The notes: generated from the sequence alone by a model not told the origin. A DNA stretch of 64,000 bases from Paulinella micropora (GCA_019918135.1 WBZZ01000391.1:363501-427500); one strand, 5' to 3'. Positions 26,015 through 36,300 are shown, counted from the stretch's first letter. Translations and numbers: made by a program.

Positions 26015-27244
26015 ATGAGCCACCAACGAAACTTAATCGCACAAAATCCTGACGGCGAATTTATAAATGTCAGTGCTGGATATGATGGAAACCTTGAAAC
26101 TAATAATATGAAGACCGCTTTTGGTGAAGCAACTAGCGCGCAATTAACACCAGTATTACAGGAAATCTTTCCATATACCATTAATACTAGGATATGGACA
26201 AAAACAGAAACAAAATCGTCTGTGTCATTCTTGAATAATATGGCTGAATTGAAAACAACTGCTAATGCGACGGCGGATGCTGGATTAGTAAGTAAAAGGA
26301 GAATAAAATATAGAACTGGAACAGGTGTCCTCGCCCGCTTTACTGTTATATGGACAACTGATGATACAAAAGATTACTATTCATTTATTGGAATAGGAAA
26401 TGACCTTAACGATGGATTTTATTTTTACAAAAATCAAGCAGGAATGAATATCGCGCATTGTGCTGGAGGTGCTGTAGATTATATTGACCAAGTAGATTGG
26501 GACGACCCTTGCGATGGAAATTATGCTATGCCAGCCTTAGACTGGAGCAAAGGAAATGTATTTCAAATTCAATTTCAGTATCTTGGGTTTGGTGCTATTA
26601 AGTTTTACATTGAAAATCCCATAACAGGATTATTTCAATTAGTTCACATGATTGAGTATGCGAATGCTAATACTGGGGTAAGCCTGCGAAATACAACATT
26701 ACCTTTTACGGCAGTCATGAGAAATGATGCAAAGACTGGAATACAAATTCTTAAAACGGCGAGTGCTAGTTTATTCATTGAGGGGTCAAATACTATTAAT
26801 ACAAGTATTACAAATACTGCGGAAGGGACTGAAGCAGGTAATATAACTGAAAGCCCCATTTTGAGTATCAGGAATAAAGCGCTATTCAATAATAGCCTAA
26901 CCAACTATTCAAATGTCTTTCCTTCCTTGGTAAGTATTACAAATGAAGATACTAAGTCAAATGTCGTCAGAATGGTATTGAATGGGACGCTAACAGGGGC
27001 TGGTTTTGCTGATGTTGATGCCACAACTTCAATCGTAGATACCGACACAAAAGCGACGGCCATCGCCAACGGAACGACAATTTTTAAGATTTATGTAAAT
27101 GCTGGCTCTACTCAACAGATTAATCTCAGAACATACGATATTCAATTAACACCGAACGATGTTTTGACATTCACACAGAAGGCTGTGTCGGCAGGTAGTG
27201 GTAGTAATATTAATGTTATCGCTAACTTTATAGAAGACCAATAA
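26015..27244 (+). CDS. Hypothetical structural protein, lectin-like middle
   Basis: A 409-residue protein downstream of the capsid gene. Residues 90-230 (RIKYRTGTGVLARFTVIW, YYSFIGIGND, GFGAIKFYIENP) alternate beta strands as in concanavalin-like or receptor-binding domains. The C-terminal 120 residues are also beta-rich, with polar Thr/Asn repeats. Proteins of this kind occur as virion surface components, and a role in attachment or decoration is possible. No family is named with confidence. Confidence 0.65.
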   Translation: MSHQRNLIAQNPDGEFINVSAGYDGNLETNNMKTAFGEATSAQLTPVLQEIFPYTINTRIWTKTETKSSVSFLNNMAELKTTANATADAGLVSKRRIKYRTGTGVLARFTVIWTTDDTKDYYSFIGIGNDLNDGFYFYKNQAGMNIAHCAGGAVDYIDQVDWDDPCDGNYAMPALDWSKGNVFQIQFQYLGFGAIKFYIENPITGLFQLVHMIEYANANTGVSLRNTTLPFTAVMRNDAKTGIQILKTASASLFIEGSNTINTSITNTAEGTEAGNITESPILSIRNKALFNNSLTNYSNVFPSLVSITNEDTKSNVVRMVLNGTLTGAGFADVDATTSIVDTDTKATAIANGTTIFKIYVNAGSTQQINLRTYDIQLTPNDVLTFTQKAVSAGSGSNINVIANFIEDQ

Positions 27245-27281
27245 AGCAAAAAAAATTTGATGGAAGAGGATGTAATATCAA

Positions 27282-27737
27282 TCACAAATATTTGTTTACC
27301 GCGTCTTTGTTATTAAAATAAGGTTGTTGAATTAAATATTCAAGGTATGGTTTATCAATCTTAGCAACATCTTCAATTTTCATTTTTTTATACTTTCCAT
27401 ATTGAAGAACAACATCTTTCTTTAATATACATCCTTCTTCTGTACATTCTATAGCAGTCGCTATCTCTTCTCCTACATTAGCCTTGATTTCAGTGATACC
27501 AGTCTCTTTTAAATCACTCGCAGTAAAAGGTGTGCTTGGTTTTTCGTCCATTATTTTTTGTAATGTCTCCTCTAATGGTATAACGACTTTAACATTATCG
27601 TCTCTCGGCTTGTATTGCTCATAGAAAGAAACAATGTCGGGCTTTGTCCATTTAATGGTCGGCTTTTTTATTTCGCCGTCAAGGTTCCATTTTTCAATTT
27701 CATTCAAGTAGTCCTGCTTGGTGCTTAGGTCTGTCAT
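27282..27737 (-). CDS. Small protein with DUF3820-like (FGKYKG-type) C-terminus
   Basis: A 151-residue protein. Near its C-terminus the pattern YGKYKKMKIEDVA.IDKPYLEYL matches the short domain seen after exonuclease X-like proteins and in DUF3820 proteins. The N-terminal half is acidic and unrecognised, with two nearby Cys. A degraded paralogue lies next to it at 27781-28056. The function of the short domain is not established. Confidence 0.6.
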   Translation of the reverse strand: MTDLSTKQDYLNEIEKWNLDGEIKKPTIKWTKPDIVSFYEQYKPRDDNVKVVIPLEETLQKIMDEKPSTPFTASDLKETGITEIKANVGEEIATAIECTEEGCILKKDVVLQYGKYKKMKIEDVAKIDKPYLEYLIQQPYFNNKDAVNKYL

Positions 27738-27780
27738 TGATATATGTATAGCAAAATTTTATTTTTTATTATAAATATTT

Positions 27781-28056
27781 TTTTAGTTCACTTTTAATGT
27801 CCGTAAATTTATCAAACCACGGCTGTTTCATAACCCATTCAAGGTATGGCTTATTAATAGTTGCAACATCTTGAATTTTTTTTCCTTTGTATTTGCCAAA
27901 TGGAAAAGTATCCTTTGGCTTTCCTGCCCGCGCATTTTCAATCATTTGGATTTCGTCAGTAATTATCTTTTCAACATCGGTAATAGAAAATGTTTCTTTT
28001 TTTTTTCAATAGAGAGTTTCTCAAACTTCTCACATAATCTGATGAGGGTGGTCATT
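27781..28056 (-). pseudogene. Second DUF3820-like gene, frame broken in an A10 run
   Basis: It starts at the ATG at 28056. After about 17 codons a run of ten A (about 28006-27997 on the minus strand) shifts the frame to an early stop. The correct frame downstream encodes FPFGKYKGKK followed by KPYLEWVM, clearly related to the neighbour at 27282-27737. It is a tandem paralogue with a homopolymer frame change, either real or a sequencing artefact. Confidence 0.6.
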
Positions 28057-28123
28057 GGTCTATATAGAGTGGTAAAAAAATTTATGGAAAAAAATTAATT
28101 ATTTGTTTATCATTTTAATTTTT

Positions 28124-31100
28124 TTAAAATCCAAAAGGTCTAGTTTCAATCGCATTCTCTACAATTCCGATAACTTGTCTTTTCGTATATGTAAAACTAA
28201 ATATCTTTTCTAAGTATTCGCTTGTTATTTTTTTCTTTTGTTTATCTCTTGTAATTTTGTTGTTTTCTATTATAACTACTTTTCCAGACTTCTCAATTCG
28301 CTTAGCAATCCGTAATTCTTCATCAGTCTCCAACAATTCATCCAGTTCATTTTTTCCATTCTCAAATAATTCAGTGTTTGTAATACCTAGCCCGCAACTT
28401 ATTACACTTAACATATTCGGTCAATTCAATGCTTTTTTCGTTTCATAGTTCATACTAAATCCTTTTACTTTCATACTGGCTTTACCATTATATAATAAGT
28501 ATCCATAACATTTCGGCCCTCCTCCCACAAAGGTTTTTATTTTTGCTCCTTTCAATTCATCTGTCCAATCTCCCAGTAAATCGCCTGTCTCTACATCCAC
28601 CTCATTAATTTCTTTGTTAGTCGTATATATTACGCTGTCTGTGTCATGATACAATATCCTATTGCCTAATCTGTCCATCATATTGTAAAGTCTCATTCTC
28701 GCGTGGCATGTAGTAAATAAAGCAACCACAATATTTGTTTTAATCGGGTCGCTCACCGCATCCTGTTTTAAGTCATAACTGGCTTCTACAATTTTGTCGT
28801 TAATTATGTTAATATTAATATTATCAACTGATTTATCGTTCAATAGTTTGTATAATGTATCTTTATCCTTTATCATTTTGTTCTGTGTTTTATTTTGTTT
28901 CTGTCCAAACTTACCCCATAAAGAGTTCAAGCACAACTTAGCAACTGCTCTCCGTCCTTCGTTTTTGAATATTTTGCTTTCATCCATCTTAACTCCCATT
29001 TTAACTTCCATACTTTTTATGTAATTTTGTTTTTCGGCTTCCGTATTACATCCCGCGGGATATCCGCTGGACTCTTGTTTTACTTTCAAGAATGTCTTTA
29101 TGTATTCTTTGAAAAGGCTACTGCTTTGTTCTTTCCAGTGCCATACTTCATATACTTTTATCAACTTATACCCTTTCTCTAAGGCCTTGTAAATTTCTGG
29201 AGTTGCCCATGTACCTGTTATTGCTCGTTCTTTATCTGTGTGCTTACATTCTCCATGTTGCTCAGTCATTCCGCACTTATCGCATAAGTAATACATCATC
29301 TTACCTCTGTCTGCCTTCGGTAAGACTGGGTGTAGTAATCCTCTAGGTGGTAGCATCTTAACCTTAGCAACTCCGAAATATTCTCTGTTTATAATTTTAT
29401 TTTTCATTTCATTTCTTTCGTCCTCGTTGTTTGGTCTAATAATTATATGGTGACCGCTTGGATAAAGGTCGTAATACATCACAGTCGGATAAAGTGAGCA
29501 TATGTCAATATATTTCGCATACTCATTATCATGTCGTGATTTCCAATATAATTTCAAAGCATTCACTCTACCTCCAAACATTGCCTCTCGTGGGTTTAGT
29601 CCTTCTTGTTCAGTAATTCGTTCGTTTGTATCCTCTGCCAGTCTTTCACTGGTTTTCATCAGGCTCCATTCGCACTCCCAGACACTTATTACTTTTGCTT
29701 GTTCGTTAAGTTGTTTTTCTCTTCTCATTGTTTCCTTGTATAGTTCGCCCATTGTCTTATTCTTCTTCACATTCAAAGCATTGCTATTCCAACACTTATC
29801 ACATCCGTGCCAATGACACCCGTAAAACTCATAAGCGGTTTTGTTTTTCTCATCCCATCCATCTACATACACACGAGATTGCCCGAGTTGAAACATTTTT
29901 TCACCTCCGTTGAATGCGTGTTTAATATCAGTTTTATCTAACCTGCTTCTGTATGCTAACCATTCTACACAAGCCCTAGAAGTCATCCTGTTTTGCTTTT
30001 CCGCTTTCAATATCGCAATTGAATTCTCTGGCATAAACTTAGCACGATACAAAGCCATAACACAACTCGCAATAGTTGTATATTGAAAAGGGTCAATACC
30101 AAACTCTAGAAACTGGTTTCTAAAATCTATACAACCCTTTCTCAGTATATCAACATCTGAATGACAATACTCACCGATTTCCTTCGCCATATCAAAGTGG
30201 TTATGTGCTTTCACTTGTTCGTCATACCATTCAAGAAATTCTTTTCGTTTATCTCCTCGCATCGTGTCGTAGCCGTAATGTTTCTTATGTGGCATTACAC
30301 CGACATAGTTTCTATTTTTTACCGTATTGAAGAAGTGCGGGAAGAAACCTTTCTTAAGTTCCGTAAGTCCGAATGTCTTTGGAAAGTCTGACAATGGCAT
30401 CGTAAGAAAACTTAGGCTGTCTATAAACCGATACTTCTTAAGTGTCATCATCATAATCTTACCACCTTCATAGATTACAAATGGAGTTTGTCCATTATCA
30501 ACCAACCACTTAAGAATAAACTGACAATCATAACCGCGGGCATTGTGCGCAATAAATGTAAATCCGCTGTGTTTAGTGTCAAAAGCCCAATTACAGAAAT
30601 CTTGAATGTTCTTATGTATAATAGGCGGTTCCTTCGCATCGTAATACTGGCTTTCCGCATGATTAACAATGTGCTCGCCTGTGTCCTGTGTCGCTTCAAA
30701 GTCAAAGAATATGTATTGCTCTGACGGCGGTAAGATTTCTTTTTGGACTATTTCGCACTGGTGTTCAAGCGGTTTTACTAGTTTGCAATTTTGGCATTTC
30801 GCATATCCGCATTTGTGCTCATCCTTCTTTCTGTAATTAAGACCGCACGATTTACATTTCGCTTTAATATCGCAGTTTGTCGTCCTATGATTATTAAAGC
30901 ATTCAGTGTTTGGAAACTTTCTATTACACTGCTCACATTCTTTCCACTGGCTCTTGTCATTTATTCCCTTACATCCGTTGGTTTCACAGATACTACATTT
31001 TGCTTCACAGGCGTGTCTTTCCATATACCCTCTTAGACATAACTCACAGAAATTCTTTTTTCCTATCATAGACTTCATATTAGTTATGGCATCGTAATAT

Positions 31101-32125
31101 CCTTCAGTCTTTAGAATGTAAAGGTTAGTCAGCCGTTCTCCGTTCGCATTAAGTAGTTCTGTTTTATAAATGATTTTGTCAGGAAATTCAACAATAACCA
31201 GATTGTATTTAATGTGGTTAGCAAATGTATTAATTTCTGGTATTCCACACACATCCTTAATGACTTTCGCTTCATCATGTAAAGCCTCGGCCATTTCCTG
31301 CTGTATCTTTCTTTTTCCCATTAGTATTGTCTTGAATTTTGGATGTTTTTCAATTTTTGCTTTGACTACAACGATTGCTCGTGCTAAGCATAAGTTATCG
31401 TTGTTTGTAATACAGATTACTCCTTTCTTTCTGTATATATCCAATTTGTTCAAAACCTGTAGCCTTGTCCCGCCAGTCGGCATTTTAACAGATTTCAATA
31501 CAAATTTTAATTTATCAAAGTTTATTCCGTTCTCATCCATGTAAAGACTTTCGTTGCTTTGAAATATTGCTGACAATCTTTCTAAAACTTTTTCAACAGA
31601 GATTTGATTAACTTTGTGCAAGCCTGTTGATACTTTTCCATAGTAATCAACAAACTCAATACCTAGGCTAACCTTATCTTCGGGTGCTTGTCGTTTTACA
31701 AAGTCGTTCAACACAATCTCAATAAATCTTATTACATCGCGCATCGTGAATGATCGGAAGTTGCCGTTAATCCTTACCGCATATCGGCTTTCATTTATTC
31801 CTAGTTCGTGTTCCTTGCTGTCGTCCCTTATGATATCATAATTACCATACCGCAACAAGTCTCTGTAATTTTCTTTCATCTCTTTTTTCTCTTCAATCGT
31901 AGGTAAAGGTGGCGCTATTGGTATAGCATGGTGCTCAAAATACACCGCACCTCTTACTTGGTTCAAGTAGTTTTGGGCTGTCGGTGTATCAATTTTATAC
32001 CACCTTACCTTCGGTTTGATATATAGCACATCCCGACCCCTGACAGACTTTATTTCGTAATTTATCTTATATTCCCTTAATCTATCCAACCTGTAGACCT
32101 TGCCGTTATATGTGTGTGTCTCCAT
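28124..32125 (-). pseudogene. POLB: Protein-primed family B DNA polymerase, frame change near its 3' end
   Basis: The main frame (32125-28421) encodes 1,234 residues. The exonuclease motifs are FFDFEAT (about 473), HNARGYD (about 530) and YCHSDVDI. A Cys-rich zinc region (about 365-460) precedes them. The polymerase motifs are YIDICSLYP (about 875), NSLWGKFG (about 1070) and YHDTDSV (about 1162). This is the Polinton replicase, initiating on a terminal protein; an N-terminal terminal-protein-like region is likely. The frame stops at 28421, but the adjacent frame (28414-28124) encodes the expected C-terminal end with YTKRQV and final PFGF, so the gene is interrupted once near 28421. Confidence 0.88.
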
Positions 32126-32290
32126 GTTTGATAATAGTATATCAAGGAAAATATAATTTTATAAAATTAAAATATTTGTCTGCCTCAATCGGTCGTCCCC
32201 TCGTGGCCTCGTGTGTGCCCCTATATATAAGGACCCTCCTTGTCTTTAAATGGAAATTCAGTGGTTTCCGCAGAGAAACCTTTTTGATTA

Positions 32291-32794
32291 TCAATACTTA
32301 TCATACCCGCAACCACAGTGGCAGTTATGTTCCATGTATCCACACATATTACATCTATCATCGTCATCTTTCTTTATTCTCTCCATATACTCTTTGCTTG
32401 GCCTTGGAGGAACTGGAGGTTTTTCTTTTTCTGCTGAAATATGTTTCTGAGACTTCATATGTCGCGTTTTGTTTCCATTATGTATTTCAGCGCCACATCC
32501 ACACTTAAAATCTTTATGCTTCCAAATTTTCTTCTTTTCTTTTTTGATTATTCTTGTTTCTTTATCGTAATTAATTTTCCATTCCTCATATTTAGGTATT
32601 ATATTTTCCTCGTGATATTTCTTTGCTTCTTCCAATGCTTGCTCTTTTGATTTTTTCTTTCCGATACAGAAACTCTTACACATAACCTTTCCTCCTTCTC
32701 TCCATTGAACTTTTACCATTGGCCTCTTTTCGTTATTCTTCACCATAACACAACCTCTAGACATTCTAAATCTCTGAGTGTCTTCGTTTGTCAT
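32291..32794 (-). CDS. Protein with AP2/integrase-like DNA-binding and zinc-finger segments
   Basis: A 167-residue protein. Residues 22-70 (MVKVQWREGGKVMCKSF then KEQALEEAKKYHEE) resemble the three-strand-plus-helix pattern of AP2 and tyrosine-recombinase arm-binding domains. FKCGCG with HMKSQKH (about 95-118) is a C2H2-like finger, and CNMCGYMEHNCHCGCG ends the protein. It is the outermost gene on the right, reading inward. DNA binding is likely, but the target is unknown. Confidence 0.6.
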   Translation of the reverse strand: MTNEDTQRFRMSRGCVMVKNNEKRPMVKVQWREGGKVMCKSFCIGKKKSKEQALEEAKKYHEENIIPKYEEWKINYDKETRIIKKEKKKIWKHKDFKCGCGAEIHNGNKTRHMKSQKHISAEKEKPPVPPRPSKEYMERIKKDDDDRCNMCGYMEHNCHCGCGYDKY

Positions 32795-32819
32795 CCTATA
32801 TGTGTCTTTATTTTATTTC

Positions 32820-32977
32820 TTTAAATAATAATTATTTAAAGGTAGCCGTTTTTCTTTCTTTTGACTTTCTGTATTTGTTATAAATAGATAGACGAAATAA
32901 TGAATAACGGCTCTTAGTGTGGTTTCTGTGATGAAACTGCACTGAAAAAGTGTGCCGAAGTGGCACCCTATACTACT
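32820..32977. repeat. Polinton right terminal inverted repeat
   Basis: The reverse complement starts AGTAGTATAGGGTGCCACTT and matches 12010-12165, with a few differences (for example the T-rich stretch near 32900). Confidence 0.95.
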
Positions 32978-32983
32978 ACCGAC
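32978..32983. repeat. Polinton target-site duplication, right copy (ACCGAC)
   Basis: Identical to 12004-12009 and immediately outside the right terminal repeat. Confidence 0.93.
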
Positions 32984-33209
32984 ACCAACCCCCGCTTAAC
33001 TTTCTGCTTAACAAACCGCCACCACGACCACAAAATAAATTATAATAAATTCGTTAGTATGGACCACGGAAACAGCCCCAAAACAACTATTTTTTTTTCG
33101 TTGGTCCTTTTACCGATACACCAATTAAAAACCGAGACCCGCGCAACCAATTTTTTCCAAAGGTGATCACTTTTGTCCTTTGTCCAAAGCAAAAAGAAGA
33201 CCAGCCACC

Positions 33210-33713
33210 ATGAGCGACAGTCGCAGTATTGTCTCAAGAAGTGCCCCAGAGACGGATGCCGAAGTCGAAAGGCGAATTAAGCGACGAAAAAAATTAAGCA
33301 ATAATGTTGATGAAATACGGGCCTCACTTGACAAGACCGAGGGAGAAATTAAGTCTTTGTCTCACAAAATTATTTCTTTGAAGAAAGCGAGAACGAAGAA
33401 AGAGCAAGAAGTTAAAGCCCTACGGCAGAAATTGCGAGAGGCAAAAGAAATTACAGAAGATATTGATTTCGTCAGGATTTTGGAACTTAAGCAGGGGCAA
33501 ATTACAACGGAGACCAAAAGGTTTAAGCAGTGGATACAGCAGGGGGGACACCGAAAAGTATCAGGATTTGGCGAACAACAATATAAAAGAGTTTATCAAC
33601 TCATTACGAGTGGCGTATTATTTGACGATGCTTTAACCAGAGTTGCCCAAGCAATTCCCCCTAGCAATCCCCTACCCGCGCCGATGGAAGTTTCCGCGTC
33701 GTCCGCCGTCTAA
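33210..33713 (+). CDS. Coiled-coil protein
   Basis: A 167-residue protein from the ATG at 33210, which has a strong eukaryotic start context (GCCACCATG). Residues 25-90 form a long Arg/Lys/Glu coiled coil; the C-terminal part contains GHRKVSGFGEQQYKR and a Pro-rich end. No family is recognised. Hairpins follow the stop. Confidence 0.65.
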   Translation: MSDSRSIVSRSAPETDAEVERRIKRRKKLSNNVDEIRASLDKTEGEIKSLSHKIISLKKARTKKEQEVKALRQKLREAKEITEDIDFVRILELKQGQITTETKRFKQWIQQGGHRKVSGFGEQQYKRVYQLITSGVLFDDALTRVAQAIPPSNPLPAPMEVSASSAV

Positions 33714-33766
33714 TGTGTGTTTTTTAACACACTAAAATATTTATGTGTTTTTCAACACACCAAAAA
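33714..33766 (+). terminator. Twin hairpins after coiled-coil gene
   Basis: GTGTGTT-T(n)-AACACAC at 33715-33733 and TGTGTTTTTCAACACA at 33749-33764. They directly follow the stop codon and fit a transcript-end signal. Confidence 0.5.
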
Positions 33767-33949
33767 ATTTAATTGAATTTTTCAAAAGTTTTAATCAGAA
33801 AAAAGAAACAGAAAAAAGAAACAAAACAAAAAACAAAAACCCCATTATTCAAAGAGATTTTATTCAATATCTTTCTTTTTTTTCACTCGGCTACTCCGTC
33901 TCACTGGTTGGCTTACCCCGTTTTCGTCTATCAGTTTATAACTCGCTTT

Positions 33950-35254
33950 CTATTTCTCAGTTTGTTTTGCTTCGGGTTGCTTTGCTTCGGGTTGCTTTGC
34001 TTCCTCCGTCGTGGTTTCCTTTTTACTCATTACAAATTCATTTACAATAACAGCCCCAATTCCGCTTATTTTTCTGAGTGTTGTATTAGTTATTTTTCCG
34101 CCGTAGTCATTCCAAATTTTATTTAATAACTCAAACTTGTCCTCACGGCTCGCTTTTTTCCCCAAGGGTTTATATTTACTTTCTGCCGTGTCGTCGTCCT
34201 CTATGTCTTCGGCTTCAACTCCTTTGACATTCAAACATAAATCTATTTTTCGTCTCAATTCCTCCAACTCGGTTTTTATTCCTTCTTCCATCATCTCACG
34301 GGGGTCCGCAACATTCACCCAACTATAAGAAAAACTCGTAAGCATATCGCCGTGCCCCAACACATTTGAAACCCAAGTATTAAAATTTGTTGTTTTCGGG
34401 TTAGCAAAATTTGTATATGAAAGGCTCGCATAAAGTTTTCGCAACATTGAAGACCTTTGTTTATAATCTACCAACCAAGGAAACACTTTTATTATTCGTT
34501 TGTTTAGTTCATTGTTTTTTCTGTTTATCAAGCACTCCTTCTTTATTAATAATAACCGCCCCCTTTTTCTTGAAGTGGTTTCTTATTGCTTCCACTTTCT
34601 CTATTACGAAAGAAGGAGTAAATAAAATGACAGGTCTCTCAGTCCAGTTCTTTTTTTGTCCCTCTCTCTTTTTTGCTAAGTTATCCACTCTCAGCCATGA
34701 AGGCTTATCAGGTATTAATTCATAAGTGTTTTTGTCAAATATCTCAACAGGTCTCGCCCCTATTGCTAACATTAAAGCCAATAGTTTCATATAAGGGTCA
34801 TTGCTCAAAATCATTTCATTCATTTTTGCCATTACCTCGCGGACATCAATCTGAATTTTTTGTTCGTTTTTCGCTTTGACATCTTTTTTATACCCCTCAA
34901 CAATTTCAATTCGTTCGTCTTCGTTGATATTAAAATATTTATCTAATTTAGACATCTCATATACTTTTTTTGTTTGATTTGGTTTCATTGCTTTTGTTCT
35001 CACTTCAGAAAGTCGTTGTCTTCTTGAAGTTGTATCGGGTAAATAATGGCATATTTTGAATAAATAATTTGCATCGCTTTTAATATTTCGTCTTCTGTTG
35101 TTGTTTTACTAAATAATAACAAAATAGCATTATGAAAGGCCTTTGACTGCTTCGCGTCGCTTGTAAAAAAGTTTGATACGATATTATATATTTTTTCTTC
35201 TGTGTCTGCTATGTTCAGTTGTTTGATACATTTTCTGTCTGTCTCGTTCCACAT
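33950..35254 (-). pseudogene. Telomere resolvase (protelomerase)-like tyrosine recombinase in three frame segments
   Basis: Three consecutive open segments on the minus strand together span about 435 codons: 35254-35000, 34988-34509 and 34531-33950. Tyrosine-recombinase residues are visible: Arg in LAIGARPVEI (segment 2), K-x2-R then SSMLRKLYASLSY, and in segment 3 LGHGDMLTSFSY, where His is followed nine residues later by Tyr. That spacing and the RKLYA plus LGH arrangement fit protelomerases (TelN/TelK/ResT group), which cut palindromic DNA and seal hairpin telomeres, better than ordinary integrases. A Gln/Glu/Ala repeat ends the protein. The frame changes near 34990-35003 and near 34515 (an A6 run) could be overlaps of separate genes, errors or decay. 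Confidence 0.7.
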
Positions 35255-35338
35255 TCTGCTTTGTTGTTGCTTCGTTGTTGCTTTATGGTTGCCGTGGCTA
35301 TCGCCCCCCCTGACACTCACTTCGTTCGTGTCTGTCCC

Positions 35339-35359
35339 CCCCCCCCCCCCCCCCCCCCC
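35339..35359. repeat. Poly-C run (21 C)
   Basis: An uninterrupted C tract upstream of the resolvase-like gene. Its length in the assembly is unreliable. Confidence 0.9.
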
Positions 35360-35449
35360 GTGTATATTAGACCTGTCTATATTTTTTCTCAATATGAAAA
35401 AAATATTCAATTATTAACTTTTTCTTTTTATTCCTTATGTTTTTTTATG

Positions 35450-35856
35450 ATCATTTATCTACGATAGACAGGTCTATCTCGTATATCATAAAATAAGCCT
35501 TAGAAACACATAAAACACACATAGGAAGACAGAAAACACACCTATGTTTCACAAAAACACACCTTCGTTTTGACAAAAATACGACAAACTAAGCACACTA
35601 AGAGAGATTTGGTCAAAATGACGACAATTTCATATAAATGAAATTTAATATATATTTTTTAGAATAAAAAATATGAAATTGTCGTCATTTTGACCAAATC
35701 TCTCTTAGTGTGCTTAGTTTGTCATATTTTTGTCAAAACGAAGGTGTTTTTTTGTGAAACATAGGTGTGTTTTCTGTCTTCCTGTGTGTGCTTTATGTGT
35801 TTCTAAGGCTTATTTTATGATATACGAGATAGACCTGTCTATCGTAGATATTAAAT

Positions 35857-35861
<5 letters not shown>
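35450..35861. repeat. Large palindrome near E1 right end, candidate replicated telomere
   Basis: Two arms of about 185 bp pair around a central spacer of about 40 bp near 35655. The outer tips both contain GATAGACAGGTCTATC or its complement (35464-35479 and 35830-35845). A third copy of the half-palindrome (TTAGACCTGTCTAT) lies at 35367-35380, between the arms and the resolvase-like gene. Differences between arms are few. It may be a hairpin-telomere junction or a foldback insertion. A MITE reading is possible, but I see no clean duplication outside it. Confidence 0.8.
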
Positions 35862-35889
<28 letters not shown>

Positions 35890-35902
35890 CCCTCCCTCGC
35901 TC

Positions 35903-35948
<46 letters not shown>

Positions 35949-36300
35949 CGATCTATCTATCGATCTATCTATCTATCTATCTTTCTATCTATCTATATAT
36001 AATCTATCTTTATCTCTCTATTTATCTTTCTTCCACCCTCCCCCTCCCTCTTCCCTCCTCCCTACTCTGTCGTGATACAATATTAATACTTGCGTCGTAC
36101 GTACAAATCTAATTGTGAAAAAAGCAAGCATTACGTTGTGTCACAAGTTCAAGGACCAAGACTTAGTTAGTAAACCATCGTTGAAAACTTAAAATCCTTT
36201 GGAACATTTATTAAAAGTAAGATCATATTTATAATTAATATATTTTTTTTTAATTGATCGTCCGGAGCTTAATATATCATGTTAATTATATTTTGACAGG
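35855..36300. repeat. TA, CT and ATCT microsatellites and AT-rich host-like DNA
   Basis: TA runs at 35860-35888, CT at 35904-35927, TA at 35928-35948, then ATCT/ATCG tetranucleotides to about 36000. Beyond that I see no gene before 36301. Confidence 0.85.

Larger units (their letters stand above)
12010..32977. mobile_element. Polinton/Maverick virus-like transposon, about 21 kb
   Basis: The element has 156-158 bp inverted ends starting AGTAGTATAGGG, a 6-bp target duplication, and the Polinton hallmark genes: rve integrase, protein-primed PolB, FtsK/HerA-type packaging ATPase, adenain-like protease, penton and double-jelly-roll major capsid proteins. Gene order from the left is: small coiled-coil gene (-), spliced AT-hook gene (+), integrase (-), charged protein (-), fibre through capsid block (+), small genes and PolB (-), zinc-finger protein (-). 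The ends differ at a handful of positions. Capsid and ATPase frames are intact while fibre, penton, PolB and one small gene show frame changes, so it is either fairly recent or degraded by homopolymer errors. Confidence 0.95.
32984..35860. mobile_element. E1 element, right part
   Basis: It continues E1 after the Polinton: a coiled-coil gene, the telomere-resolvase-like gene and a terminal palindrome. After about 35860 the sequence becomes TA, CT and ATCT microsatellite typical of host DNA, so this is the probable right border. Confidence 0.6.

Noticed and set aside
33950-35410. Bacterial or phage contamination because of protelomerase-like and S74 domains
   Set aside because: Both occur in sequence continuous with TATA promoters, eukaryotic-type Polinton genes and introns; no bacterial operons or Shine-Dalgarno pattern is seen.
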